From HRBIN35 sp036741875 (GTDB lineage: Bacteria > Patescibacteriota > Minisyncoccia > UBA6257 > HR35): a stretch of DNA of 47,669 bases. The translations under genes were made by a program, and so were the position numbers. The notes below the pieces were generated by a model. It worked only from the letters and a program-made list of their open reading frames with translations. It had not been told where the DNA came from and ran no database searches. Shown here in pieces: positions 1 through 9,500 of the stretch (positions are counted from its first letter, which is position 1; every line of letters starts with the position of its first letter). Location of the stretch: assembly GCA_036741875.1 (NCBI GenBank), contig DAINRM010000004.1, forward strand, positions 1 to 47,669, read 5' to 3'.

Positions 1-1
1 A

Positions 2-715
2 ACAAAGGAGCTAAAAAAATCAATGATGGCTGATCTTTTTAAATATGGCGGACCATCTTTTAGGCAGGGAAGAAAATTAAAGAAAACCGAAATTGGAGAG
101 ATACCGGAGAATTGGGAAGTGGTGAAGTTGGTGGAGGTGGTGAGAGAAATTATATACGGTATTTCAAAAAAAGGTGAAAAAGAAGGCAAATATCCACTTT
201 TAAGAATGAATAATTTAGAAAACGGAAAGATAAATTGTGAGGATCTTCAATACGTAAATTTAAGTGATATGGATTTTAAAAAATTCAAACTTAAAAAAGG
301 AGATATTCTTTTTAATAGAACTAATAGTTTAGAATTAGTTGGGAAAACGGCACTTTTTGATTTGAATGAGAATTTTGTATTTTCATCTTATCTTTTAAGA
401 ATTAGAACCTTTAGTGATAAACTTTTACCTGAATATTTAAATTACTATTTTAATTTTGAAAAAATTCAAAAAAACTTAAAAACTCTCGCTTCAAGAGGAG
501 CAAGTCAAGTAAACATTAGTGCTTCAAAGTTAAAAAACTTCCTTATCTCTCTCCCCTCTCTTTCCGAACAACAAGAAATTGCTGAAATTTTGCAAACAAT
601 TGACCAAAAAATTGAAATTGAAAAAAGAAAAAAAGAGCTTTATGAAGAATTATTTAAAACAATGCTAAATAAAATTATGAATCAAGAAATTGATGTTGAA
701 AACATAGAAATTTAA
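2..715 (+). CDS. hsdS: Type I restriction enzyme specificity subunit HsdS, 5'-truncated by window edge
   Basis: HsdS recognises the DNA target of a type I restriction-modification complex. The frame is open from base 2 through the first ATG at 23, and the residues before it (TKELKKS) match the conserved central helix of HsdS, so the gene begins outside the window and the ATG at 23 is internal. What remains is the central conserved region, with the repeat-like TEIGEIPENWEVVKL marking the start of the second target-recognition domain (about residues 22-170 from ATG 23). A C-terminal coiled-coil helix follows, with LSEQQEIAEILQTIDQKIE as the typical spacer. hsdR follows after 4 nt, so they share an operon. 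hsdM is not visible and is presumably upstream. Family assignment is secure; the DNA target cannot be predicted. Confidence 0.9.
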   Translation, partial: TKELKKSMMADLFKYGGPSFRQGRKLKKTEIGEIPENWEVVKLVEVVREIIYGISKKGEKEGKYPLLRMNNLENGKINCEDLQYVNLSDMDFKKFKLKKGDILFNRTNSLELVGKTALFDLNENFVFSSYLLRIRTFSDKLLPEYLNYYFNFEKIQKNLKTLASRGASQVNISASKLKNFLISLPSLSEQQEIAEILQTIDQKIEIEKRKKELYEELFKTMLNKIMNQEIDVENIEI

Positions 716-719
716 AACA

Positions 720-3707
720 ATGCCAATGGATTTAGAAAAAAAATTAGTTGAAGAGTGGGCAATAGAGAAATTAAAAGAAAGAGGATGGAATTATGTTGAG
801 GCAGAAAAATTGAATAGATTGAGTTTTGATGAGCCTTTACTTGTTGAGAATTTAAAGAAAAAAATTTTGGAAATTAATAAAGATATTGAGTTAACTGAGG
901 AAGATTTAAATGCGGTGTTGAATAAATTAAAATATGCTCCAACAGATCAAAACGGACACAAAGAAATTTTGAAATACTTTAAATATGGAGTGCCGATTAA
1001 AACAGAAAAAGAAAGAATTGTAAAATACATTCAACTTTTTGATTATAAAAATTTTCAAAATAACGATTTTATAGTTACTAATCAATTTAAATTTTTTGGC
1101 AGAGAAAATATCAAGCTCGATATTATTTTAATTGTAAATGGTATTCCTTTGGTCAATATGGAATGTAAAAATCCTTATTTAGATAAAACAAATTATAATG
1201 ATGCATATAAACAAATAAAAAGATACGAAAAATCAGCATCAGAACTTTATAAATATATTCAAATTGGAGTTGGTTTAGCTGAAATAGTTAAATATTTTCC
1301 AATTGTTCCTTGGCTTGATGATGTAAAACAAGAAATTTGGAGGTGGGAAGGTTATGAAGAAGATGAAGCAATTTTTGAAATGTTAAGACCCGAAGCTTTA
1401 CTTGATATTTTAAAGAATTTCATTTTTGTTCGAGAATTTCGTGGAGAAATGACAAAGGTTATTGCAAGATATATGCAATACAGGGCAACAAATAAAATTT
1501 ATCAAAGAGTTGTTGATAATTTGGCAGGAAAAACAAAAAAGAATAAAGGATTGATTTGGCACTGGCAAGGTTCTGGTAAAACTTTGACAATGATTTTTTC
1601 TGCTCACAAACTTTATTTTGAACTTGGAAAGCCAACAATATTTTTTATTGTCGATAGAAGAGATTTAGAGAGACAATTTAATGATGAGTTAAGCTCTTTA
1701 GATTTAAATTTTGATTTTGAGAAGATAGAAAGCATTAATGCTTTAAGAGAGGTTTTAATTTATGATGATTATCGAGGGAAAAGAGGAGTATTTTTAACTT
1801 TAATTCACAAATTCAATTTTGAAGAGGAGTTTTTATTGAGCGAGCTTGAAGAGAAAGGGGGAATAAAAAATAGAAAAGATGTAATTTGCTTTTTGGATGA
1901 AGTTCACAGAACTCAATATGGACAATTGGCGTTAAAAATGAGGAATGTTTTAAAGAGTGCATTTTTCTTTGGTTTTACTGGCACTCCGATTTCTTTTAAA
2001 GACAGAAACACTTATCGAGAATTTGGCTACATAGACGAGAAAGAAATTTATTTGGACAGGTACTTTATAGATGAGGCAGAAAGGGACGGTTTTATTGTAC
2101 CGATAGTTTATGAATCTAAAAAGGAAAAAATTAAATTAAAAGATGAAGATCTGGAATGGTACCTTGAGAAAATAGATGTTGAAGATATTGGTGATGAAGT
2201 GGAGATTGGTCGATTGAGAGAGGAAGTGAGAAAGAGGATTAATGAAATTAAAGTTATTTTGGAGAATCCAAAGGAAATTGAAAAAGTTTGTGAAGATTTA
2301 GCAGAGCATTTTAAAGTAAATTTTGATGGAAAGTTTAAAGGATTAATTGTCACTGGAAGCAGAAAAGCCTGTGTTAGATATAAAAAAGTTTTAGATCAAT
2401 TTTTGCCTCCAGAATATAGCGAGGTTGTGATGACATTTAGTCAAGAGGACGATGAAGAAATTCAAGAATATAGAAAAAAATTATTAGAAAAATTTAGAAT
2501 CAATGATACCAACGAAATAATTGCTCAAATAATAGAAAAATTTAGAAAAGAAGAGTATCCAAAACTTTTAATTGTTACTGACATGCTCATTACGGGTTTT
2601 GATGAACCAAAACTTGGGGTTTTATATTTGCACAAGATTTTGAAAGGCCACAGATTGCTACAAACTATTGCCAGAGTGAACAGGCCTTATATTGAGAAAA
2701 AGGCAGGTTTGATAGTTGATTACGTTGGAATTTTCAAGTTTATGGAAAAAGCCTTCGAGGCTTATTTGGATGAAGATGTGAAAGTTATTAAAAAGGCAAT
2801 TAAAGATAAAAAAGATTTTTTTGAAGAATTTTTGAAGATTTTAGACGAATTGAAAAATTTATTTGGAGATATTGTTGGAAAATTTGAAAGAGAAAGTTTT
2901 TATAAAGGGTTTGAAATTTTAAAAAAAGAAGAAACAGGAAATAAATTTGTGAATCTGTACAGAAATTTGAGACGTTGGTATGAGCTTTTAGCCACAGATG
3001 AAAGGATGATCAAATATTTGATAGATTATAAATGGGTTTCTGCGCTTTATGAATATTATATAAAACTTACTCGTCCTGAAATTGATGAGCAAAAATTGGA
3101 AAAATATTTTCAAAAAACAATTAATTTAATCCATGAATTGACAGAAGTTTCAAAGTTCAGGCAAAAAATAAAACCAACGATTGTCGATTTAAACTATATA
3201 AAATCTTTGAGAGAATCTAATTTAACAGAAGAACAAAAAACAATCGGAATAGTTTATGCTTTAAGGCACATTTGTATCCTCAATCAAAAAAATCCTATTT
3301 ATAAGAGTATTGCAGAGAAAGTTAGAGAATTGATTAAAAAATGGGAAGAAGATGAAATAGATATCGCGACATTGGGAGTTGAAGTAGAAGAGATTTTGGA
3401 ATATATAACCAAAAAAGAAAAAGAGAGAAGGGCTACAGAATTAAATGAAATAGAATTTGGGACAAAATTAATTTTGGAAAAGTATGAAAAGGTAAAAAGA
3501 GAAGATGTTGAAAAGATAGCAAAACAAATTTTTGATAAAATTCAAAATAGTTTATTTCCAGATTGGAATAAGAACCCAGCAATTGTAAGGGAAGTTTCAA
3601 GGAAAACAAGAGAATATCTTGCTGAAATGAGACAAAATTATAATTTAAGTTATGAAGAATTTGATAAATTGCATCAAGAAATTTTCGATTTTATTATTAA
3701 TTTATGA
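720..3707 (+). CDS. hsdR: Type I restriction enzyme R (motor/nuclease) subunit HsdR
   Basis: This 995-residue protein is the ATP-dependent translocase and nuclease of a type I restriction system. The N-terminal nuclease domain shows the PD-(D/E)xK pattern D134 ... E148-C-K150. The superfamily-2 helicase core follows, with Walker A GSGKT near residues 284-288, DEVH at 393-396, then GFTGTPI and the late motif LQTIARVNRP. The C-terminal third is helical, as in HsdR. Length is normal for the family. The ATG at 720 is 4 nt after hsdS; an in-frame ATG at 726 is an alternative. The stop overlaps the next gene in an ATGA junction. All motifs are intact, so the subunit looks functional, but activity needs HsdM, which is not in the window. 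Confidence 0.95.
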   Translation: MPMDLEKKLVEEWAIEKLKERGWNYVEAEKLNRLSFDEPLLVENLKKKILEINKDIELTEEDLNAVLNKLKYAPTDQNGHKEILKYFKYGVPIKTEKERIVKYIQLFDYKNFQNNDFIVTNQFKFFGRENIKLDIILIVNGIPLVNMECKNPYLDKTNYNDAYKQIKRYEKSASELYKYIQIGVGLAEIVKYFPIVPWLDDVKQEIWRWEGYEEDEAIFEMLRPEALLDILKNFIFVREFRGEMTKVIARYMQYRATNKIYQRVVDNLAGKTKKNKGLIWHWQGSGKTLTMIFSAHKLYFELGKPTIFFIVDRRDLERQFNDELSSLDLNFDFEKIESINALREVLIYDDYRGKRGVFLTLIHKFNFEEEFLLSELEEKGGIKNRKDVICFLDEVHRTQYGQLALKMRNVLKSAFFFGFTGTPISFKDRNTYREFGYIDEKEIYLDRYFIDEAERDGFIVPIVYESKKEKIKLKDEDLEWYLEKIDVEDIGDEVEIGRLREEVRKRINEIKVILENPKEIEKVCEDLAEHFKVNFDGKFKGLIVTGSRKACVRYKKVLDQFLPPEYSEVVMTFSQEDDEEIQEYRKKLLEKFRINDTNEIIAQIIEKFRKEEYPKLLIVTDMLITGFDEPKLGVLYLHKILKGHRLLQTIARVNRPYIEKKAGLIVDYVGIFKFMEKAFEAYLDEDVKVIKKAIKDKKDFFEEFLKILDELKNLFGDIVGKFERESFYKGFEILKKEETGNKFVNLYRNLRRWYELLATDERMIKYLIDYKWVSALYEYYIKLTRPEIDEQKLEKYFQKTINLIHELTEVSKFRQKIKPTIVDLNYIKSLRESNLTEEQKTIGIVYALRHICILNQKNPIYKSIAEKVRELIKKWEEDEIDIATLGVEVEEILEYITKKEKERRATELNEIEFGTKLILEKYEKVKREDVEKIAKQIFDKIQNSLFPDWNKNPAIVREVSRKTREYLAEMRQNYNLSYEEFDKLHQEIFDFIINL

Positions 3708-4237
3708 ACAAGAAAATTTTAGTATTTAAAAGAAAAGTAAAATATTTGAGATTAGAGGTAAGTTTAGAAGAAGTTAAAATAATTTTGCCTGAAAATTATG
3801 TGATGAATGAAAATGAGATATTAAAAAAACATTCAAGATGGATCAAAAGCAAGATCGAAAGACTAAATGAGATTAATAATATTGCTCAAAATCTTGAGCT
3901 CTATAATAATGAAAACTTAAATGATCTAATAAATAGTTACATTGAAGAAATAGGAGAAATTTTGAAAACTAGACCCATCAAAATATTATTTAGAAAAATG
4001 AAAATAAGATGGGGGAGTTGTTATCACAAGAAGAAAATTATTATTTTTAATAAATTTTTGAAATATTTGCCAAAAGAGTTAATAAAATATGTAGTGTTGC
4101 ATGAAATGTGTCATTTAATCATTAGAAATCACAAAAAAGAATTTTGGCTGTTGGTTAAGAAATTAGATCCAGAGTTTAAAGAAAAAGAAAAACTACTTGC
4201 AGGATATAGATTAAAAATAAATTTTATTAATACATAG
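3704..4237 (+). CDS. YgjP-like (DUF45/M48-type) zinc metallopeptidase
   Basis: A 177-residue protein of the YgjP/DUF45 family, predicted zinc metalloproteases that often lie beside type I restriction genes. The zinc motif HEMCH is at residues 133-137 with a further histidine at 143 (RNHKKEFW), the usual third ligand region. The preceding RWGSCYHKKKIIIFN stretch is also diagnostic of the family. The start overlaps the hsdR stop by 4 nt (ATGA), so translation is coupled and it probably belongs to the restriction operon. The substrate is unknown. A role in processing or controlling the restriction complex would be an inference from position only. Confidence 0.85.
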   Translation: MNKKILVFKRKVKYLRLEVSLEEVKIILPENYVMNENEILKKHSRWIKSKIERLNEINNIAQNLELYNNENLNDLINSYIEEIGEILKTRPIKILFRKMKIRWGSCYHKKKIIIFNKFLKYLPKELIKYVVLHEMCHLIIRNHKKEFWLLVKKLDPEFKEKEKLLAGYRLKINFINT

Positions 4238-4254
4238 TTTTATAAGAGGCATAA

Positions 4255-4353
4255 AAAGCAAAACAATTATTAGAAGAGGCAAAAAGAAAAGTTGAAAAAT
4301 TAATTGAAGAACAATTTAAAAAGTGTAATAAAATAATATCTGAAGGGTCGCTG
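4255..4353 (+). pseudogene. Fragment resembling the C-terminal tail of an HsdS/N6-methylase protein
   Basis: Between the metallopeptidase and the VKOR gene the frame of the downstream ORF is open from 4255 and reads AKQLLEEAKRKVEKLIEEQ (from 4258). This charged helix looks like the extreme C-terminus of HsdS or related methylase subunits. It has no start and runs in frame into the VKOR coding sequence. I read it as a leftover of a deleted restriction gene rather than a real N-terminal extension, because the next gene has its own ATG with a GAAGGG-like ribosome site about 10 nt upstream. The match is short and helix composition alone could produce it. Confidence 0.3.
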
Positions 4354-5343
4354 ATGTTTTTAAAAATTTTAAAAATGATATATCAACTTTTAATCTTAAT
4401 TTCAGCTTTAAGTGGATTTTTAGTTGCGAGATATATTTATAATCATAAATCTAAGAAAAAAGTTTTAGTTTGTCCTTTAAAAGCATCTTGTGAGCCAGTG
4501 ATTCATAGTAAATATTCAGTATTTTTAGGTTTAGATTTGACTATCTGGGGAATGTTTTACTATTCTTTTATTTTTTTGAGCTATGCTTTATATTTAATTT
4601 TTAACTTAGATATTGATTTTTTTAAATTTATTTTATTTTATCTTTCTTTATCTGCCCTTCTTTTTTCTTTATATCTGACTTTTATTCAGATTGCTAAATT
4701 GAGAAAATTTTGTTCTTGGTGTTTACTTTCTGCTTTTTTGTCTTCCGTAATTTTCTTTTCCAGTTTTATTATTTATCGCGAAAGTTTAACAGTTTTAGCT
4801 CAAGAATTTAGAAATTTTTCGGTCTTTCTTCATGCTCTTTCTGCAGGAATAGGTTTGGGTATAGTTATTGTTGTTGATTATCTTTTTTTCAATTTTTTGA
4901 AGGATAAGGAAATAGATGAGAGAGAAAAAGAGATAATGGAGTACCTTTCTGATCTTATATGGTTTTTAATGGGAATAATATTTGTATCAGGTTTCTTTAT
5001 TTACTTTTCAGATATGGAAAAATATCATTCTTCAACAAAATTTATGGTTAAAATGTTTATTTTTACGGTTATTACAATTAATGGTTTGATTTTAAATACT
5101 TTTATTTCTCCTAAATTAAGTGAAATTAATTTTGCAAAATATAATAAATATTCATTGATGGCTTCTTCAATGGGAATAATTTCTTTTGTCTCTTGGTTTT
5201 TAGCATTTTTACTGGGAAGATTAAAATCTATTCCTTTAACTTTTCTTGAGGGGGTTTTTATTTATTTTATAATAATTTTGATAAGTCTTATTTTAGGAAA
5301 TTTTATTTTTAAAAATAAAATTTTAGAAAAATGCAAAGTATAA
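4354..5343 (+). CDS. Vitamin K epoxide reductase (VKOR) family membrane protein with extra C-terminal membrane domain
   Basis: A 329-residue multipass membrane protein. The N-terminal ~140 residues are a VKOR domain, which makes disulfide bonds by passing electrons to quinone: loop cysteines C40 and C46, the SKYSVFLGLDLTIWG segment, and the active-site pair C120-S-W-C123. The C-terminal half (from about residue 150) holds further hydrophobic helices with a charged loop (KDKEIDEREKEIMEYLSD). It lacks the thioredoxin domain that is often fused to bacterial VKOR, and I do not recognise it. It probably oxidises exported Cys-rich proteins such as those encoded further along this window. GAAGGG lies ~10 nt before ATG 4354; an ATG at 4375 is a possible alternative. 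A hairpin repeat follows the stop directly. Confidence 0.85.
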   Translation: MFLKILKMIYQLLILISALSGFLVARYIYNHKSKKKVLVCPLKASCEPVIHSKYSVFLGLDLTIWGMFYYSFIFLSYALYLIFNLDIDFFKFILFYLSLSALLFSLYLTFIQIAKLRKFCSWCLLSAFLSSVIFFSSFIIYRESLTVLAQEFRNFSVFLHALSAGIGLGIVIVVDYLFFNFLKDKEIDEREKEIMEYLSDLIWFLMGIIFVSGFFIYFSDMEKYHSSTKFMVKMFIFTVITINGLILNTFISPKLSEINFAKYNKYSLMASSMGIISFVSWFLAFLLGRLKSIPLTFLEGVFIYFIIILISLILGNFIFKNKILEKCKV

Positions 5344-5344
5344 A

Positions 5345-5372
5345 AATATCGGAACGTACGACATCCGATATT
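5345..5372 (+). repeat. Hairpin repeat with ACGTMCGACAT core, copy A
   Basis: A 9-bp stem (AATATCGGA at 5345-5353 and TCCGATATT at 5364-5372) encloses a 10-nt loop, ACGTACGACA. It begins two bases after the VKOR stop codon. The same arrangement occurs at 27897-27925 and, more degenerate, at 43143-43173. No T-run follows, so it does not look like a classical terminator. Confidence 0.65.
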
Positions 5373-5447
5373 GAATTATGGTAAAAGATTTATTAGATTT
5401 ATTAAAATTTTTAAATAAAAAATTTAAGCAAAAATGAGGAACCTTTA

Positions 5448-5494
5448 TACTAAACATTCTAATATTCTATAGAATGTTAGAATATTGTTTTGTG
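5448..5494. repeat. 47-bp imperfect palindromic repeat, copy 1
   Basis: This copy carries the near-palindrome ATATTCTATAGAATGTT at its centre, flanked by TACTAAACATTCTA on the left and AGAATATTGTTTTGT on the right, so the two halves are inverted copies of each other. Near-identical copies lie at 32060-32107 and 34335-34381. It sits about 110 nt upstream of the 5607 gene, before that gene's probable promoter. Confidence 0.75.
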
Positions 5495-5530
5495 TTGAGA
5501 TAACGAAAAAATAGCTATTTTTTGTGAAAA

Positions 5531-5559
5531 TTTAGACGTGTTTTTTTATATGGTATAAT
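5531..5559 (+). promoter_or_regulatory. Probable sigma-70 promoter with extended -10 for the 5607 gene
   Basis: TATAAT at 5554-5559 is preceded by TGG, giving an extended -10 element. A weak -35-like TTTAGA lies 17 nt upstream (5531-5536). This would leave a leader of about 40 nt before ATG 5607, unlike the leaderless starts seen elsewhere in the window. Confidence 0.5.
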
Positions 5560-5606
5560 AATAGATAATTTTAAGAAAAGCCGCCTTAAATTAAAATAAT
5601 GAAAAT

Positions 5607-6425
5607 ATGAAAAGAAGAAGATTTTTTGATTCAAGTAGGGTAGAAAAAGAAGCTGAGCGGAATCTTGATAGGAAAAGAGAGGCTGAAAAGTTGAGAGAAC
5701 TTTTAGGAGAAATTGCAAAGATTTTAAGAAATCAACAAATTCCTGTTGATGATGAATGCAGAGTTGATATGAAAAGTTTTTCGATTATTTATGGTGACCC
5801 ACGTATTGATTTGGATATTCAAAGAGTAAGAGAATCAAAAAAAGGGCGGAATGCGAATAATTTGGAGGATAGATTACTAACAGACGGAGAAAGACTTGAG
5901 GTTTTAAAAACAATAATTTTTCACAAATTTTTAGGTGAAAAGTTTTTTGTAGTAAGATCTTCGGTTTATGATGACCTTACTAATAATGTTGATAACTTAA
6001 TTGTTGAAAAAGAAACAGGAAATATAGTTTGTGCTTTTGATGAAGTAAGTTCATTTGGTAAAGATTATGAAAAAAAACAAAATAAAGTTTTATATATAAA
6101 TCTAAGAGGTGGTGCTAGATTAAAATATGGATTTATATCAGATGGATCTTTATTAATCTTGCAGGGTATAAAAAATATTCCTATTTTTTACTTATCCTTA
6201 TCGCCAGAATTTATTGACAAAGGGATCAAAAAACTATCATCAAACCTAAATGAAATATCAGATTTCGAGCGAAAGCTAATTGAGTATTTTCTAAAAATTT
6301 TGTTAAACCAAATACAACAACTTAAATTAATTAAATCATTAAATCAAACGTTGGCTCAGCGCATTGAAAGTTTTAGGCAATATTTGGAAAATAAATCTTG
6401 GAAAATATCTGAAGGGGTTCTATGA
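5607..6425 (+). CDS. Conserved-looking hypothetical protein, function not recognised
   Basis: A 272-residue soluble protein that I do not recognise with certainty. It starts with a highly charged, basic helix (residues 1-40, rich in K/R/E). A mixed domain follows, with VRSSVYDDLTNNVDNLIVEK and then TGNIVCAFDEVSS near residues 113-150. The layout of a strand, an Asp, a hairpin and an acidic residue is loosely reminiscent of a PD-(D/E)xK nuclease fold, but the usual ExK is absent, so no nuclease call is made. The C-terminus is helical (QIQQLKLIKSLNQTLAQRIE). There is no signal peptide or membrane segment. It stands alone, with a 47-bp palindromic repeat upstream and ppsA downstream. Confidence 0.6.
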   Translation: MKRRRFFDSSRVEKEAERNLDRKREAEKLRELLGEIAKILRNQQIPVDDECRVDMKSFSIIYGDPRIDLDIQRVRESKKGRNANNLEDRLLTDGERLEVLKTIIFHKFLGEKFFVVRSSVYDDLTNNVDNLIVEKETGNIVCAFDEVSSFGKDYEKKQNKVLYINLRGGARLKYGFISDGSLLILQGIKNIPIFYLSLSPEFIDKGIKKLSSNLNEISDFERKLIEYFLKILLNQIQQLKLIKSLNQTLAQRIESFRQYLENKSWKISEGVL

Positions 6426-6541
6426 AAATATAATAAAATTTTTAATGAACTCCAAATATAAGACAAATCTTTATTTAGAGAGTGGATAGACAAATGCTAT
6501 GCTGATTTCACATCAATGTAATGAATTAGCTAATTTTTTTT

Positions 6542-6547
6542 TATAAT
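6542..6547 (+). promoter_or_regulatory. -10 box giving a probable leaderless ppsA transcript
   Basis: TATAAT ends 7 nt before the ppsA ATG (6555). Transcription would start at or next to the A of the ATG, and no Shine-Dalgarno sequence is present. No convincing -35 is visible. Confidence 0.5.
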
Positions 6548-6554
6548 TAAATTA

Positions 6555-9500
6555 ATGAAATACATAAAATTTTTTAGTGAAATTTCAGCAGAAGATACTC
6601 CTTTAGTTGGAGGAAAAAATGCTAATTTAGGTGAAATGTATAATAAGTTGGCTGATGTAGGTGTTCCTGTACCTAATGGCTTTGCGATAACTGCAGAAGG
6701 TTATGATTACTTTATCAAATTTAATAATTTAGAAGAAAAAATTCATAATATTTTAAAGGGTTTAAATACTCATGATATTGAAGATTTACAAAAAAGAGGA
6801 GAAGAAATAAGAAATTTAATTAAAAATGGTGAATTTCCAGAAGATTTAAAAGATGAAATTATAAGTGCTTTTAAAAAATTAAAAGAAGAATACGGAGAAG
6901 ATTTAACAGTAGCAGTAAGAAGTAGTGCTACAGCTGAAGATCTTCCTTCGGCGTCATTTGCAGGGCAACAGGAAACTTATCTTAATGTTTCGGAAAAAGA
7001 CTTGCTTGAAAAAATAAAATATTGTTTCGCTTCGCTTTTTACTGATAGAGCCATTTCTTATAGGGAAGATAAAGGATTTGATCATTTTAAAGTTAAACTT
7101 TCTGTTGGAGTACAAAAAATGGTAAGATCAGATCTAGCAAGTTCTGGTGTTATGTTCACTATTGATCCAGATAATGGTTGTCCAAATGTTATTGTTATTA
7201 ATTCTGTTTTTGGTTTAGGTGAACTTATTGTTCAAGGAAAAGTTATTCCAGATGAATTTATTGTTTTTAAAGATGGTGAAGATTTTCCTATAATTTCTAA
7301 AAAATTAGGAGAGAAAATAAGAAAAATCGTTTATGCTGAAAATGGCGGAGTAAAAGAAGTTGAAACTTCTGAAAAAGAAAAAAATATTTTTTCTTTAATT
7401 GATGAAGAAGTAAGTTTACTTGCTAAATATGGTTATTTAATTGAAAAACATTATGGAAAAGCAATGGATATTGAATGGGCAAAAGATGGAGTTGAAAATA
7501 AACTTTATATTGTTCAAGCAAGACCAGAAACAGTTCATTCTATAAAACAAGTTTGGTATGAATATAAATTAAAAACAAAAGCTGAGCCTATACTTAAGGG
7601 AATTGCTATTGGAAGTCAAATAACTTCTGGAAAAGTTAGAGTAATTAAAGATGTAAGTAATATAAATGAATTTCAAGCTGGAGAAATCTTGGTTACTGAA
7701 ATGACTGATCCTGATTGGGAGCCAATAATGAAGATTGCGAAAGGAATAATAACAGAAAGAGGAGGGAGAACGTGCTTTACAGGGAATACGAAAATATTGA
7801 CTAATAAAGGTTATATGAACATTAAGGAAATAGTAAAAAGATATAATAAAGAAGAAATAAAGGTGTTATCTTTAAACCCCAAGACTTTAAAGTTAGAATG
7901 GAAAAAAGTTGTAAATGGTTTTGAAAGAGAGGCTAAAGTGATTAAAATCCATATTTCACAAACAGGGACACAAAAAAATAATTCTATCCAAGTAACTCCC
8001 GACCATAAATTTTTAACTTTTCAAAACAGGCAATTAAGTGAAATAGAAATTCAAAAAATAATTAATGATCAACTCGGAGTTTTAAGTTTGCGAAAACTTC
8101 CTTCTTGTTCTAATCTAAAATTAAATTCTAAATTGGGGTATGTTTTAGGAGCAATATTTACAGACGGTTCTGTTTATTCATCTAGAACTCATGGAGAGAT
8201 AACTTTTATTCAAAAACAAACACCCGAAAAGATTGAATTTATTAATAAATTAAAGAACTATTGGGTTATGTTGTTTAAAAAAGAAATAAAACAATATAAG
8301 GAAAAAGAATATATATCTTGTATTAGAGGAAGGAATATCAAAGGAAAAGCTGGTCATTTGAGATTTTATTCAAAAAAGTTAGCATCTAAATTCAAGTTAT
8401 ATTTCGAAAAAATAGATGAAATAATTTTGAATGCTTCAAAAGAATTCATTTTAGAATTTTTGGCCGGTGTAATTGATGGAGATGGAACATATTCAAGAAA
8501 ATCCAAGAGAATTAATATTTTCATATCTAAAGAAAAACTTTTACAAGCTTTAGTTTTAGCATGCTTAAGAGTTGACATCTCTTTTCAAGTTACAAATAAT
8601 AGAAATATTTATAATTTACAATTAGTTGACAATTTTGAAGAAATTTTTAAATACACCAAGAGAGTTAAAGGATTATCAGGAAGAGCTAAATTGGGATCTA
8701 TATTTTTTAATGCAAAGCAATTATTAAGTGATATTATAGAAAAAGTAAATTATAAAGGTAGAATAAAACCATATGTTTTGAAAAATCTTTTAATTGATGC
8801 TAATAAGATAAAAAGCTATCTTATTCCAATGATAAAAGGAACCGCGATAAATCACGAACTTACTAAAATAATTAATTCACCTTTAAAAATGTTAAGAGTA
8901 TATAAAGAAAAAGATGTAGGAATTAGAAAGGTATATAACATTACAGTAGAAGATAATCATAATTATTTTGTTTTTACTTCTAAATACACACCTGTTTTAG
9001 TAGCTAATTGCCATGCTGCTATAGTATCTCGTGAGCTTGGAATTCCAGCTGTTGTTGGTGTTAGTGGTGCTCTAGAAAAGTTAAAAACAGGAGATGAAAT
9101 AACGATTGATAATTCACAAGGACTTGAAGGAAAAATTTATCAAGGAATTTTAGATTATGAAGTTATTGAACATAAGTTAGAAAAAATTCCAGAAACAAAA
9201 ACAAAAATTTATGTCAATATTGGAGAGCCAGATGAAGCTTTAGAAAAATGGTATTTGCCAGTTAAGGGAGTTGGTCTTGCTAGAGAAGAATTCATTATTG
9301 CTAGTGAAATCAAAATTCATCCTAATGCTTTAATTGACTATCCTAATTTGCCTGAAGAAGTAAAACAAAAAATTGATGAATTAACTCAAGGATATGAAGA
9401 TAAAAAACAATATTATATAGATAAACTTGCTGAAGGAATTGCTAAAATTGGAGTTGCCTTTTGGCCAAATGAAGTTATTGTCAGATTTTCTGATTTTAAA

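Noticed and set aside
1410..2353. Minus-strand ORFs inside hsdR (1410-1607, 2108-2353)
   Set aside because: Antisense shadows in an A/T-rich coding gene; no motif, promoter or start context.
5345..5372. Hairpin after the VKOR gene as an intrinsic terminator
   Set aside because: No T-run follows, and the same hairpin recurs at two other loci, so it is better described as a repeat.
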